Shown here piece after piece: positions 34,669 to 44,188 of a DNA stretch of 64,000 bases (position 1 is the stretch's first letter; each line of letters starts with the position of its first letter). The stretch is from Brevibacillus panacihumi (GTDB lineage Bacteria; Bacillota; Bacilli; Brevibacillales; Brevibacillaceae). A program made the position numbers and the translations under genes. A model generated the notes under the pieces. It was not told the origin of the DNA. It was given only the letters and a program-made list of their open reading frames with translations, and searched no databases. The stretch covers positions 248,001-312,000 of the forward strand of contig NZ_RHHT01000002.1 of NCBI RefSeq assembly GCF_003710985.1, given 5' to 3'.

Positions 34669-36765
34669 ATGTGGAAGAAATGGATGGGTAAAGTCCTCTC
34701 CGCGGGCCTGATCACAACTTTGCTTCTGGGTGGACAGCTTCCTGCGCAAGCCAAGAGCAAAGATATTCGGGTTGCTTTGTTCGTAGATTCGGGGCAGGGA
34801 TATCGAGGAGTGGTGCCCTCGATCACGTTGACCTCTGAAGACGGGATGGACGTGACATTGTCCAGTGACGAGGGGAAAACAGAACTGCCGGACATGAATG
34901 GAGAAGCCGCTCGGTTTCGTGTGGATGAATTCCATCTGATCGTCGCAGAGACGGCAGATTGGAACCAGGCTCAAGGCATAGCCCAGCAATTAAGTCAGCG
35001 CAAGTACGAAGGCACCATTCAGGCAGTTGACAAGGGTTCACAGATGCTCTACCAGGTTGTCAGCGGGTCCTACTCTACGTATCAGGCAGCTTCCAAACAG
35101 GCTCAGGCCGTCGCCCAGGCCACTGGACAAAAGCCGGTGATCAAGGGGCCATTTCATCTGGAAGCGGGGAGATACCGCAGCCTGCAGGAGGCGATGGACT
35201 GGAAACGAACCTTCGATGCGGCAGGCTATCCAGCCTACCCAGTGATTATCCAGGATGGAAAGAGGGAGGAGTACGCCCTATGGGTAGGGGATGAGGCAAG
35301 CGGAGAGGGTCTGCAGGCTTTGAAGAAGAAAGTATCGGCAGCAATTCCGGGATTTTCGTACACGGAAGCTTCAGCCTCTTCCTATGTTCTCCTCAAGCAA
35401 GACGTGTATGGGTCGGCAAGAGATACGATCTGGAAATACGTATTCTCGCCTCGCTCCAAGCTGATTGCCGAGCCCAAGCGCAGCCGCGGAACGGCGCTGA
35501 TTGGAGTGGTGGAGCGCGAGCAGCGCACCTATCGCGGGAAAATGGAGCTGTCCTCGTACAATGGGTATCTGACGCTGGTGAACGAGTTGCCGCTTGAGGA
35601 GTACCTCTATGGTGTCGTCGGGTCGGAAATGGCGCCGGGATGGCCTTTGGAGGCATTGAAGACGCAGGCGGTCCTGGCGCGGACCCGGGCAGTCGGCCTG
35701 GGCAATAAATACGGGGTGGCCAATCTGTCAGATACCGTCTATGAGCAAGCCTATTACGGATACGCCAAAGAATCGGCGGATATTCGCGAAGCAGTAGACG
35801 AGACGAAGGGCGAGATCATCACCTACCGCGGCAATGTGGTGGAAGCCTTGTATTATTCCAATGCTGGAGGCATGACCGCGGACGGAAGCGAGGTATGGGG
35901 CAATCCTGTCCCTTATCTGAGACCGGTTGAAAGTGACGATTCCGGTCCAATGGTGCAGGCCAATCTCTGGTACCAGGTATCGTTGGCCGATGGCAGAGTG
36001 GGTTATGTGAGAAGCGATCTGGTCAATGATACGGGCTTTACCAATGCGATGGGATTGCGCCAGGCGATCGTCGCTACGGACAACACGAATCTGCGCTCGG
36101 GGCCGAGCACAGCCTTCCATCGCGTGCTTGCTACACTGCCGTATGGCGCTTCGCTTACCATCCTGTCAGAGGTAGCGGAAGAAAACGCCTATTCCTGGAC
36201 CCGCGGCCCCTATACGGCAGAAGAGATAGCGGGCATGATCAATACCAGTCAGGACAAGAACAAGGCTCCGCGTATATCCGGCCCGATTCAGTCCTTGCGC
36301 GTAACAGAGCGAGGGCCGTCAGGACGGGTTTTGGAGATGGAAGCCAATGGTCAAATCGTGGCTGTCTCTTCACCGGATGCGCATCGATCCATCTTCCAGC
36401 AAGGGGGAAGCTCCCTGCGCAGCACCAAGTTTGAGGTGGAAGAGATGGGCAGCATTACCATTCTTGCTGGCAACGGCAAGCTGCGCAATTATGCGGCAGG
36501 CGGAGGGCAGATTCAGGCGGTTGGAGCCAATGACTACTATTCCCAAGCAGCCAACGGCTATAACGATCAATACCTGGTATACAGTGGAGATGGCGCATGG
36601 AGAACGGTTAGCAAAACTCCTCTCTTTCTCTTCCGAGGAACAGGCTACGGCCATGGTCTCGGCGTTTCCCAGTACGGGGCCAAGGCAATGGCAGAAAGTG
36701 GGTATGACTACGAAGAGATTCTGCAACACTATTACCAAGATGTAGAAATTGAACGCAGCAAATGA
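34669..36765 (+). CDS. SpoIID/LytB-domain secreted protein with inserted SH3 domain
   Basis: The product has 698 aa from ATG 34669, preceded by GGAAGGACGAGGG, with a signal peptide of about 28 residues ending PAQA. Two SPOR-like segments (about 120-210) contain YQVVSGSYSTYQAA and EAGRYRSLQEAMDW. The SpoIID domain begins near 300 (LPLEEYLYGVVGSEM, then AVLARTRAVG) and ends at the hallmark GYGHGLGVSQYGA near 663. Between the halves lies a bacterial SH3 unit (NTNLRSGPSTAFHRVL near 475). SpoIID enzymes are lytic transglycosylases acting on peptide-free glycan. This protein is too long to be classical SpoIID (about 340 aa) and is a paralogue placed between ruvB and queA. Confidence 0.88.
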   Translation: MWKKWMGKVLSAGLITTLLLGGQLPAQAKSKDIRVALFVDSGQGYRGVVPSITLTSEDGMDVTLSSDEGKTELPDMNGEAARFRVDEFHLIVAETADWNQAQGIAQQLSQRKYEGTIQAVDKGSQMLYQVVSGSYSTYQAASKQAQAVAQATGQKPVIKGPFHLEAGRYRSLQEAMDWKRTFDAAGYPAYPVIIQDGKREEYALWVGDEASGEGLQALKKKVSAAIPGFSYTEASASSYVLLKQDVYGSARDTIWKYVFSPRSKLIAEPKRSRGTALIGVVEREQRTYRGKMELSSYNGYLTLVNELPLEEYLYGVVGSEMAPGWPLEALKTQAVLARTRAVGLGNKYGVANLSDTVYEQAYYGYAKESADIREAVDETKGEIITYRGNVVEALYYSNAGGMTADGSEVWGNPVPYLRPVESDDSGPMVQANLWYQVSLADGRVGYVRSDLVNDTGFTNAMGLRQAIVATDNTNLRSGPSTAFHRVLATLPYGASLTILSEVAEENAYSWTRGPYTAEEIAGMINTSQDKNKAPRISGPIQSLRVTERGPSGRVLEMEANGQIVAVSSPDAHRSIFQQGGSSLRSTKFEVEEMGSITILAGNGKLRNYAAGGGQIQAVGANDYYSQAANGYNDQYLVYSGDGAWRTVSKTPLFLFRGTGYGHGLGVSQYGAKAMAESGYDYEEILQHYYQDVEIERSK

Positions 36766-36789
36766 ACAAGACAAAAGGAGTAACAGCCT

Positions 36790-37818
36790 GTGGATGTGCA
36801 ACAGTTTGACTTTGAGCTTCCGGAACATTTGATAGCCCAACACCCATTGGCAGATCGAACAGCATCGAGGCTGCTGGTTTTGCATAAGGAGACGGGCAGC
36901 ATTTTGCATCAGCGTTTCACGAATTTGATCGACCATTTAGTGCCGGGAGATGTCCTGGTTTTAAACGACAGCCGTGTCCTTCCCGCACGGCTGATCGGGG
37001 AAAAAGAGGGGACAGGTGCAAAGATTGAGGTGCTTCTGCTCAAATCCCTGGGCGATGATCGCTGGGAAACTCTTGTAAAACCAGGCAAGCGAGTGAAGCC
37101 GGGAACGGTTATTGTGTTTGGCGGCGGGTTGCTTCGGTGTGTCTGTGAGGAGAGCACAGACATGGGAGGACGTATCGTCCGCTTTTCCTACGAGGGAATT
37201 TTTTATGAAATCCTGGAGCGATTGGGTACCATGCCGCTTCCCCCCTACATCCATGAACAGCTTGAGGATCAGGAACGGTACCAGACGGTCTACGCCCGTG
37301 AACGGGGCTCCGCTGCGGCTCCTACCGCAGGCCTTCATTTTACAAAGGAATATCTCGAACAGATCGCGGCCAAAGGAGTCCACATCGCGACGATCACGCT
37401 GCATGTCGGCTTGGGAACCTTTCGCCCGGTCTCGGCAGATCGCGTAGAGGAACATGTGATGCATGCCGAATACTACGAGATTTCACAGGAGACTGCCGAC
37501 GTGGTCAACGCCGCCAAAGAAGAAGGCAGACGGGTGATTGCAGTCGGGACCACCTCCTGCCGTACGCTCGAGACTGTGGGGTCGGCCCACGGAGGCAGAT
37601 TGGCTGCCACCAGCGGCTGGACCGATATTTTCATCTATCCGGGCTACCATTTTTCGATCATTGACGGCATGCTGACCAACTTTCACTTGCCCAAATCCAC
37701 CCTGGTGATGCTCGTCAGCGCTTTGGCAGGAAAGGAGAATATCCTGAATGCCTATAAGAGCGCGGTTGAGCAAGAGTACCGCTTCTTCAGCTTCGGGGAC
37801 GCGATGCTGATCATTTGA
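36790..37818 (+). CDS. queA: S-adenosylmethionine:tRNA ribosyltransferase-isomerase
   Basis: It transfers and isomerises the ribosyl part of SAM to preQ1-tRNA, giving epoxyqueuosine. The product has 342 aa with a GTG start nine bases after AAAGGAG. Family signatures include YDLP-type N-terminus [27 protein letters not shown] near 58, [10 protein letters not shown] near 176 and [16 protein letters not shown] near 296. It is followed by tgt, the earlier step of the same pathway. Confidence 0.96.
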   Translation: MDVQQFDFELPEHLIAQHPLADRTASRLLVLHKETGSILHQRFTNLIDHLVPGDVLVLNDSRVLPARLIGEKEGTGAKIEVLLLKSLGDDRWETLVKPGKRVKPGTVIVFGGGLLRCVCEESTDMGGRIVRFSYEGIFYEILERLGTMPLPPYIHEQLEDQERYQTVYARERGSAAAPTAGLHFTKEYLEQIAAKGVHIATITLHVGLGTFRPVSADRVEEHVMHAEYYEISQETADVVNAAKEEGRRVIAVGTTSCRTLETVGSAHGGRLAATSGWTDIFIYPGYHFSIIDGMLTNFHLPKSTLVMLVSALAGKENILNAYKSAVEQEYRFFSFGDAMLII

Positions 37819-37863
37819 TCCTCTGAGCAGAACATCATATGAGCATCCGCTTATCTGTTTGGG

Positions 37864-37892
37864 TTTACTTCAATGCGAGATTTTTTTATAAT
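37864..37892 (+). promoter_or_regulatory. Sigma-A promoter of tgt-yajC
   Basis: TTTACT (37864-37869) and TATAAT (37887-37892) are separated by 17 bp. A start near 37899 would give a 32 nt leader before tgt. Confidence 0.75.
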
Positions 37893-37894
37893 AG

Positions 37895-39061
<1,167 letters not shown>

Positions 39062-39080
39062 TTGAGGGGGCTACATATTT

Positions 39081-39398
39081 ATGGACAGCACATTGACCAA
39101 TTTTTTACCGATTATCATCATGTTTGCGATTTTCTATTTTCTGCTGATTCGTCCGCAGCAAAAAAAGGCGAAACAGCGCAATGCCATGCTTTCAGCCTTG
39201 AAAAAGGGCGATAAAATCGTAACGATCGGCGGCATGCACGGAACGATCCAGGAACTGTCTGATGATTCGGTGACGCTGCGAATTGCCCATAATGTAAATG
39301 TTACGTTTGACCGCGGTGCGATCAATAACGTCGTCTCCTCCAATGCGAGCGAGCCTGCACCAACCAAGACAGAGGAAACAAAAGAAGAAGCAAAATAA
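39081..39398 (+). CDS. yajC: Preprotein translocase accessory subunit YajC
   Basis: The product has 105 aa. A single membrane helix (about 8-26, IIIMFAIFYFLLIRP) is followed by the conserved RPQQKKAKQRNAMLSALKKG and a beta-rich tail ending in a Glu/Lys stretch. It associates with SecD and SecF, encoded 7 kb downstream. It follows tgt by 19 bp, the usual order tgt-yajC. Confidence 0.96.
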   Translation: MDSTLTNFLPIIIMFAIFYFLLIRPQQKKAKQRNAMLSALKKGDKIVTIGGMHGTIQELSDDSVTLRIAHNVNVTFDRGAINNVVSSNASEPAPTKTEETKEEAK

Positions 39399-39450
39399 GC
39401 CTGACACGAGGGCGAAAGCCTGGTGACCGGCGACAAAATGCAGACAAAAT

Positions 39451-39499
39451 AAAAGCACAGGACAAAAGACCGGTTTGGTCCATTGTCTTGTGCTTTTTT
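39451..39499. terminator. Terminator between yajC and the DUF4179 gene
   Basis: AAAAGCACAGGACAA (39451-39465) pairs with TTGTCTTGTGCTTTT (39483-39497, one G-T pair), with T residues at 39493-39499. A second small hairpin, GACC-GGTT-TGGTC, lies in the loop. It ends yajC transcription and can also act on the convergent gene. Confidence 0.9.
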
Positions 39500-39535
39500 G
39501 CTGCTTTCAGATTAATACAGCCAAGCCTTATCCGG

Positions 39536-40987
39536 TTATTTGCCATCAAGAATGGGGACGAGCCCATCCATTCTGATTTCCTGATGATCGGCTCTCTGCG
39601 TGTCAATCTGGTAAACTTCTTTTTGCGGAACAGGATATGTTTGGATGAAGGTGCCATTTTGAGTTATTTCACTGTCATAGCCCACGCCGTCTACTTTCAG
39701 TTGGGTCTCTTCTGTCATAGCTTCCCCGGGCAGAACCACATGCAGCTTATGATTTTCGTAATACGCGTTCAGGATTTGACTGCTTTTGTTTCCAAATGGA
39801 GCTTCGATCGGAAATTTTCCATGTAGCTCCAATCTGAAACTTCCCGTTGTCATTGTAGAAATGGTTGCGCCATCGAACTTCAGTGCCAGCTTTTCCGGAA
39901 TGGCGTCGAAGTACAAGGATGGAATCATGTCCAGATAGTAATCTTCAGCCGTAGCCGTACCACTATTCCTGTTTTGGAGTGAAGTAGGCTCAAGTGATGT
40001 ATACTCCTTTCCCTGATCATCTACTAGACGGGGATTGATTAGGTTGCGAAGGGTATAACCGGCCTTTGTTTGAGCCTGCACCTGCACCCTCATAACGGTA
40101 GGAAATAATTGTACCTGTTTAACCGCAAGGCCCTGAAGGACTTCTTGGTCCCCCAATTGAGGCTTGTTCATCGTTGCAGGCTGTATATTTTTCCTTGCAG
40201 TGGCAACATCTTTCGGTAGCGGCAACGGTATTTCTGCGAGGACAGCTTCTTCATCAATTACCCTATCATGGAATGGCTTCTTGAAAAATTTCACATCGAG
40301 AACCGGGTTTGGTTGCTTTAAGATTGTTTCCATTGAATCCATCGTATCCCACTCATTTTTATTCTCTGACAGGTTGTAGTTTCCAGTGAAGACGAGATAG
40401 TGGGAACCATTGATCAGCTTCAATTCTGCTCTTCCGCTACCTCCTCGAATATTGACGTCGATATCAGAGCTGAGGGAGTAGTCGTCTTGATAGAAAATGA
40501 GGTGGGGGTACTGCTTTAAGTCTTTACCGGTAGCGAGTGCTTCCTTCACGAGTTGTTCTACTTTTTCTCCGGATACAAGCATGGTATACGTGATTCGCAG
40601 TTGGTCTACCATTACATCCTTGATTTCGACAGTATAGCCGTTTACTTCCTTTTTTACTGAAGGGAGAGTGGGATAACCGTTTTGGAGCGCATGGGAGAAT
40701 CCCTTGTCAGGTTCAATCCATTCGAATTTTTCTGGCGCCTGGACTGTGCCAATCTTATCGACAATGCCGCTTACGAAGTTGTTCGGGTTCGCTACGTGAA
40801 AGAATAAAAGGGCAGAAACCGCAATTCCGATCGGCCAAGCTACTATGCTCCATTTAGGCATTCGGGTCTGCTTCTGTACCTGCTTCATTACTTTTTCTTC
40901 CAGTTCGTATGAGTGAAACGGGTATTTTTTTCGAATCTGTTGCTTGGCTGATTGGACAACCTCCCTCATCAGGCGATCTTCTCTCAT
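39536..40987 (-). CDS. DUF4179 anti-sigma-factor-like membrane protein
   Basis: The product has 483 aa. A cytoplasmic N-terminus (about 1-46) rich in Lys, Arg and Glu is followed by one membrane helix (about 47-64, IVAWPIGIAVSALLFF). A large extracellular region with a DUF4179 domain (about 100-210) and further beta-rich parts comes next. This topology and the 4 bp overlap with the upstream ECF sigma gene suggest that it holds the sigma factor at the membrane until an outside signal arrives. The signal is unknown. Its codon use looks a little more AT-rich than its neighbours, and the pair interrupts the order known from Bacillus. Confidence 0.85.
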   Translation of the reverse strand: MREDRLMREVVQSAKQQIRKKYPFHSYELEEKVMKQVQKQTRMPKWSIVAWPIGIAVSALLFFHVANPNNFVSGIVDKIGTVQAPEKFEWIEPDKGFSHALQNGYPTLPSVKKEVNGYTVEIKDVMVDQLRITYTMLVSGEKVEQLVKEALATGKDLKQYPHLIFYQDDYSLSSDIDVNIRGGSGRAELKLINGSHYLVFTGNYNLSENKNEWDTMDSMETILKQPNPVLDVKFFKKPFHDRVIDEEAVLAEIPLPLPKDVATARKNIQPATMNKPQLGDQEVLQGLAVKQVQLFPTVMRVQVQAQTKAGYTLRNLINPRLVDDQGKEYTSLEPTSLQNRNSGTATAEDYYLDMIPSLYFDAIPEKLALKFDGATISTMTTGSFRLELHGKFPIEAPFGNKSSQILNAYYENHKLHVVLPGEAMTEETQLKVDGVGYDSEITQNGTFIQTYPVPQKEVYQIDTQRADHQEIRMDGLVPILDGK

Positions 40988-41541
40988 TGCAAATCCTCCT
41001 TTGACATGATCTTCCTCAACTGTTTTCTTGCCCGATGCAATCTGGTTCGAACAACATCTTGTGAGACAGACAGGATGCGGGCTATTTCTTTTGTCGTCAA
41101 ATCCTCATAATAGTGCAAAATGATAACTTGTCGGTACATGGGCAGAAGGGACATGATCATTTCTAAGGTATCTTCGCGATTCAGTCTGTTCTCCACTTCC
41201 TCCTCAACACTGTCTTTTGCGTGTTGATCGAGATTGCTGCCCAGGCGCTCATCCACCATCGTCCAGATGTTGCGGAATGTCCAGGAGCGAAAGTATTTTT
41301 TCGATTCGTTCATGGCAATTTTGAAAAGCCAATGCTTGATTTCTCCTTCTCCGCGAAAAGTGTCCAGCTTACAGTACGCCTTGATGAATACGTCCTGTGT
41401 GATATCCTCCGCCAGTGCATGGTCCTTGACTGTCAGGAAGAGCAGATGATAGATGCTTTCCCCGTATTGCTGCATCAGCCACTTCAAGTTCGCTTCTCGA
41501 CTTTTGGGCAATGTGGTCGACAGTATTTCGATATCGTTCAA
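40984..41541 (-). CDS. ECF-type RNA polymerase sigma factor
   Basis: The product has 185 aa with region 2 (about 25-90: LTVKDHALAEDITQDVFIKA, then WLFKIAMNESKKYFR) and region 4 (about 125-180: LPMYRQVIILHYYEDLT, then IARILSVSQDVVRTRLHRAR). I chose TTG at 41541 because ATGAGGTG lies six bases upstream; a GTG at 41550 inside that element is the alternative. Longer in-frame starts up to 41787 would run through the terminator at 41767-41783. It is translated with the DUF4179 partner. A weak TTTACA/CATAGT pair lies at 41633-41661 on the minus strand. Confidence 0.9.
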   Translation of the reverse strand: MNDIEILSTTLPKSREANLKWLMQQYGESIYHLLFLTVKDHALAEDITQDVFIKAYCKLDTFRGEGEIKHWLFKIAMNESKKYFRSWTFRNIWTMVDERLGSNLDQHAKDSVEEEVENRLNREDTLEMIMSLLPMYRQVIILHYYEDLTTKEIARILSVSQDVVRTRLHRARKQLRKIMSKEDLQ

Positions 41542-41766
41542 TCGTTTCACCTCATTATTCGTTCCTACTAAGAATGATCCGGCAGAGGAGGGAAGTGTGA
41601 CAAGAAAAGATATGACCGAAGCAGATATCGCCACTATGCATCGAATCCAAAGGTTTGTAAAGGAATGACAAGACACATTAGGGAAACACCAAGAAATGCA
41701 GTTCAGAATATAAAAAAATTGCCCTCCACCTTGCGATGCAAGGATAGAAGAGCGATCCACTTTGCT

Positions 41767-41783
41767 AAAAAGCAGAGCTTTTT
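41767..41783. terminator. Bidirectional terminator downstream of yrzE
   Basis: AAAAAGC (41767-41773) and GCTTTTT (41777-41783) pair around an AGA loop, giving T runs on either strand. It would end yrzE transcripts before they reach the sigma operon. Confidence 0.6.
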
Positions 41784-41793
41784 CCACAATCGG

Positions 41794-41818
41794 AGGCTGT
41801 CGACTTTCTCGACAGCCT
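41794..41818. repeat. Perfect 10 bp inverted repeat after yrzE
   Basis: AGGCTGTCGA and TCGACAGCCT flank a 5 nt loop. There is no T run on either side. It may reinforce the terminator beside it, or be a protein-binding site. Confidence 0.6.
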
Positions 41819-41875
41819 GGACCTTACGAGCATTCCGTCTTGCCTAAAAGCGAGAATTCCGAGGGAACCCCGACC

Positions 41876-42277
41876 CTACCTTCTGGGCTTGAAGTTTCTC
41901 GGTTTATGACCGGAATTGGCGGAATTGACACCCAATATTCCCCCGACACCGGCAATCACGAATGCGCCGATCAGGAAGAAAAAGGTCTCCCATTGCATGG
42001 GAGCGTCAAATCCGAGAAAACCGATCAGAAGCACAAACAAAAAATAGGTGAGTCCAGTCAGACCGCCGTAGTACCAACCCTTTTCTCCGCGTCGGCGGCC
42101 TGTAACAAAACCTCCGATCAAGAGTCCCAAGATATTGATGACGTACGTAAAATAGGGCAGGGAACTTTCGCGCATGCTTGTAAAGCTAAGCAGCAGAGTG
42201 GCGAGCAAGGCTCCTGTCAAGACGAGACCAAGCGTGTACATGAGTCCGGTCAGTACAGAGGTGGATGCACTCCGCAC
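41876..42277 (-). CDS. yrzE: TIGR04086 family membrane protein (YrzE-like)
   Basis: The product has 133 aa and four predicted membrane helices, with the glycine-rich segment INILGLLIGGFVTGRRRGEKGW typical of the family in its middle (about 48-69). The start is GTG after AAGGGGG. In B. subtilis yrzE lies near yajC and yrbG (DUF421), as here, although corA and the sigma pair intervene. The function is unknown. Confidence 0.88.
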   Translation of the reverse strand: MRSASTSVLTGLMYTLGLVLTGALLATLLLSFTSMRESSLPYFTYVINILGLLIGGFVTGRRRGEKGWYYGGLTGLTYFLFVLLIGFLGFDAPMQWETFFFLIGAFVIAGVGGILGVNSANSGHKPRNFKPRR

Positions 42278-42348
42278 AGTATAACCCCCTTACTGGTCAA
42301 GTTTGTACCATCTATATGAGTGGCTTGGTCCACGTATTCATCTTCGCG

Positions 42349-42377
42349 TTGAACATTGGAAGGAATTTTCGTATGAT
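42349..42377 (+). promoter_or_regulatory. Sigma-A promoter of corA
   Basis: TTGAAC (42349-42354) and TATGAT (42372-42377) are separated by 17 bp, 30 bp before the corA start. Confidence 0.7.
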
Positions 42378-42407
42378 GGATGGGAATCGGACGGGAGTGA
42401 GAAGAAG

Positions 42408-43385
42408 ATGATTAAAACCTATTTTTACAATCACTCAGAGCAAAAAATGTATCATGACGTCGATCTCACGACCAAAGACCAATGGTTGAAGTCACCGGAA
42501 GACTTGCTCTGGATTGATTTGTATGACGTAGGGAACCAGGAGCTTCCCTTCATCGCTCAGATATTCGACTTTCACCCTTTGGCAATCGAGGATTGCCTGC
42601 ACGTCAGTCCGCGTGCGAAGGTTGACAAGTACGATGACTATTACTTTTTCGTTTTTCACGCACTGCGGTACAACGAAGAAAGTGATAATGAGATCACCAC
42701 TGTAGAACTGAACGTTTTTCTCGGGCCGAACTACATCGTCACCATTCACAAATCTCCGATGAACAGCATCGGAAGGATTGCCGCTGTGAGCCATCGGAAC
42801 AATTCCTATTTAAATCGCGGCCCTGACTATCTCTTGTACGCGATTGTCGACGGGATTACGGACGAATACTTCCCGATCATTGACAGGATCTCCGTGCGGA
42901 TTGACGAATTGGAAGACGAGATTTACGAGCATCAAATGGAAGAGATCACGGAAGAGTTTCTTGCCTTGAAGCGAACGATTATTTTGATCCGCCGCGTCAT
43001 CATGCCGCAAAAAAGAATCTTCGCCAACGTGAATGGACGCTATTCATTTGATATCTCCGAGGAAAACGTACCGTTCTACACGGACTTGACGGACCACCTG
43101 GAAAGAATTTCGGACTCGACTGAGACGTTTCGGGATCTGGTAAATGGTGCGCTTGATACGTACTACACCATTATCAGCGCCAAAACGACGGAAACCATGC
43201 GTGTGCTCACGATGATTTCCACGATCATCCTCCCGTTGACTTTTATAACGGGGCTTTTGGGAATGAACACCTTCAGCTGGCTGGGTGTAGAGGCAGAGCC
43301 GTATATGCTCGTTATCGGCGTCGCCATCATGCTTATCATGACATTATCGATGCTGCACATTTTTCGAAAACGCAAGTGGCTGTAA
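42408..43385 (+). CDS. corA: CorA-family magnesium transport protein
   Basis: A pentameric Mg2+ (or Co2+/Ni2+) channel. The product has 325 aa from ATG 42408, preceded by GGGAGTGAG. The cytoplasmic domain and long helix fill about 1-260. Two C-terminal membrane helices carry the GMN selectivity signature (TGLLGMNTF near 290) and a basic tail, FRKRKWL. An in-frame start at 42303 lies upstream of the predicted promoter and is rejected. No Mg riboswitch is visible in the short leader. Confidence 0.95.
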   Translation: MIKTYFYNHSEQKMYHDVDLTTKDQWLKSPEDLLWIDLYDVGNQELPFIAQIFDFHPLAIEDCLHVSPRAKVDKYDDYYFFVFHALRYNEESDNEITTVELNVFLGPNYIVTIHKSPMNSIGRIAAVSHRNNSYLNRGPDYLLYAIVDGITDEYFPIIDRISVRIDELEDEIYEHQMEEITEEFLALKRTIILIRRVIMPQKRIFANVNGRYSFDISEENVPFYTDLTDHLERISDSTETFRDLVNGALDTYYTIISAKTTETMRVLTMISTIILPLTFITGLLGMNTFSWLGVEAEPYMLVIGVAIMLIMTLSMLHIFRKRKWL

Positions 43386-43406
43386 TTGGTGCTCATAGTT
43401 TTCACG

Positions 43407-43443
43407 CCCCCCGCACAAGAATAGAAAGAAAAGAGGCGGGGGG
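43407..43443 (+). promoter_or_regulatory. Hairpin covering the ribosome-binding site of the DUF421 gene
   Basis: CCCCCCGC (43407-43414) pairs perfectly with GCGGGGGG (43436-43443) around a 21 nt A-rich loop. The right arm is the only Shine-Dalgarno-like sequence before the GTG at 43451, so the stem should block translation. No T run follows, so a terminator is less likely. Confidence 0.6.
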
Positions 43444-43450
43444 AATTTCT

Positions 43451-44176
43451 GTGGATAACATTACCGGACTATTGCTGCGTACCCTTTTTACCTACTTCTT
43501 TATCTTGATTTTATTGCGGCTCATGGGGAAAAGGGAATTGGGCAAAATGTCGGTTTTTGATGTGGTGATCTCGATCATGCTGGCAGAAATGGCCGTCCTG
43601 TCTATCGAGAATACGGACAAGCCACTCATGCATTTCTACCTTCCAATGCTGCTGGTCTGCGTATTGGAAATTGCCATGTCCTTCTTGTCGCTGAAAAGCA
43701 AAAAAGTACGGGATGTCGTGGACGGCTCCGCTGACATGATTATAGAAAATGGCGAGATCCGGGAAGAAGCGATGCGCCGGAACCGCTTGAACATGGACGA
43801 TCTGATGGTTCATCTGAGGCAGAAGAACGTAAAAAATATTGCGGATGTGGAGTTCGCTCTTCTGGAGCCGACCGGCCAACTAAGCGTCTTTGTGAAGCAT
43901 GACAAATCCTTCCTCACCAAGGGCGATCTGGGAATCAGGCCTCCGCAGCCTGCCAATCCTGTCACGTACAAGGGGCTGCCTATTCCGTTGATCCTCGATG
44001 GCAAGGTGAGGACAGAGGCCCTGCGCAGGATCGGGCAGAACGAGCTGTGGCTGAAGCGGGAAATCCGCAAGTACGGAATCAAGGACATCAAGGATGTCTC
44101 GTTTTGCAGCATCGACGATCAGGGCATTATGTACCTCGATAAAAAAGACTCAAAAAAAGACACGCCGCAGAAGTAA
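43451..44176 (+). CDS. yrbG: DUF421 membrane protein (YetF/YrbG family)
   Basis: The product has 241 aa. Three membrane helices at the N-terminus (about 3-85) include the conserved RLMGKRELGKMSVFDVVISI. The cytoplasmic DUF421 domain has GEIREEAMRRNRLNMDDLM near 120 and IPLILDGKV near 190. GTG 43451 is the start nearest the conserved N-terminus; longer in-frame starts overlap corA. Its position beside spoVB matches yrbG of B. subtilis, where relatives are spore-linked. Its stop lies 1 bp from the convergent spoVB stop. Confidence 0.9.
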   Translation: MDNITGLLLRTLFTYFFILILLRLMGKRELGKMSVFDVVISIMLAEMAVLSIENTDKPLMHFYLPMLLVCVLEIAMSFLSLKSKKVRDVVDGSADMIIENGEIREEAMRRNRLNMDDLMVHLRQKNVKNIADVEFALLEPTGQLSVFVKHDKSFLTKGDLGIRPPQPANPVTYKGLPIPLILDGKVRTEALRRIGQNELWLKREIRKYGIKDIKDVSFCSIDDQGIMYLDKKDSKKDTPQK

Positions 44177-44188
44177 CTCAGCGGCGTG
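44154..44188. terminator. Terminator overlapping both convergent stops (DUF421 and spoVB)
   Basis: CACGCCGC (44161-44168) and GCGGCGTG (44181-44188) pair around a 12 nt loop that contains the TAA of the DUF421 gene (44174-44176) and the TGA of spoVB (44178-44180). The A run at 44154-44158 gives U residues to spoVB mRNA. The plus strand is followed by GAAAAAAG, so it is mainly a spoVB terminator. Confidence 0.8.

Larger units (their letters stand above)
41542..41875. other. Intergenic region between the ECF sigma gene and yrzE
   Basis: A 334 bp stretch with no convincing gene. It holds the likely promoter of the sigma operon near 41633-41661 (minus), the terminator at 41767-41783, and a perfect 10 bp hairpin at 41794-41818. 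A 23-codon frame on the plus strand near 41597 was considered and rejected. Confidence 0.6.

Noticed and set aside
41597-41668. A 23-codon plus-strand frame after GAGGAGGGAA upstream of the ECF sigma gene
   Set aside because: The spacing to the GTG is only two to three bases, and the frame lies antisense to the probable sigma leader. No promoter or terminator fits it.
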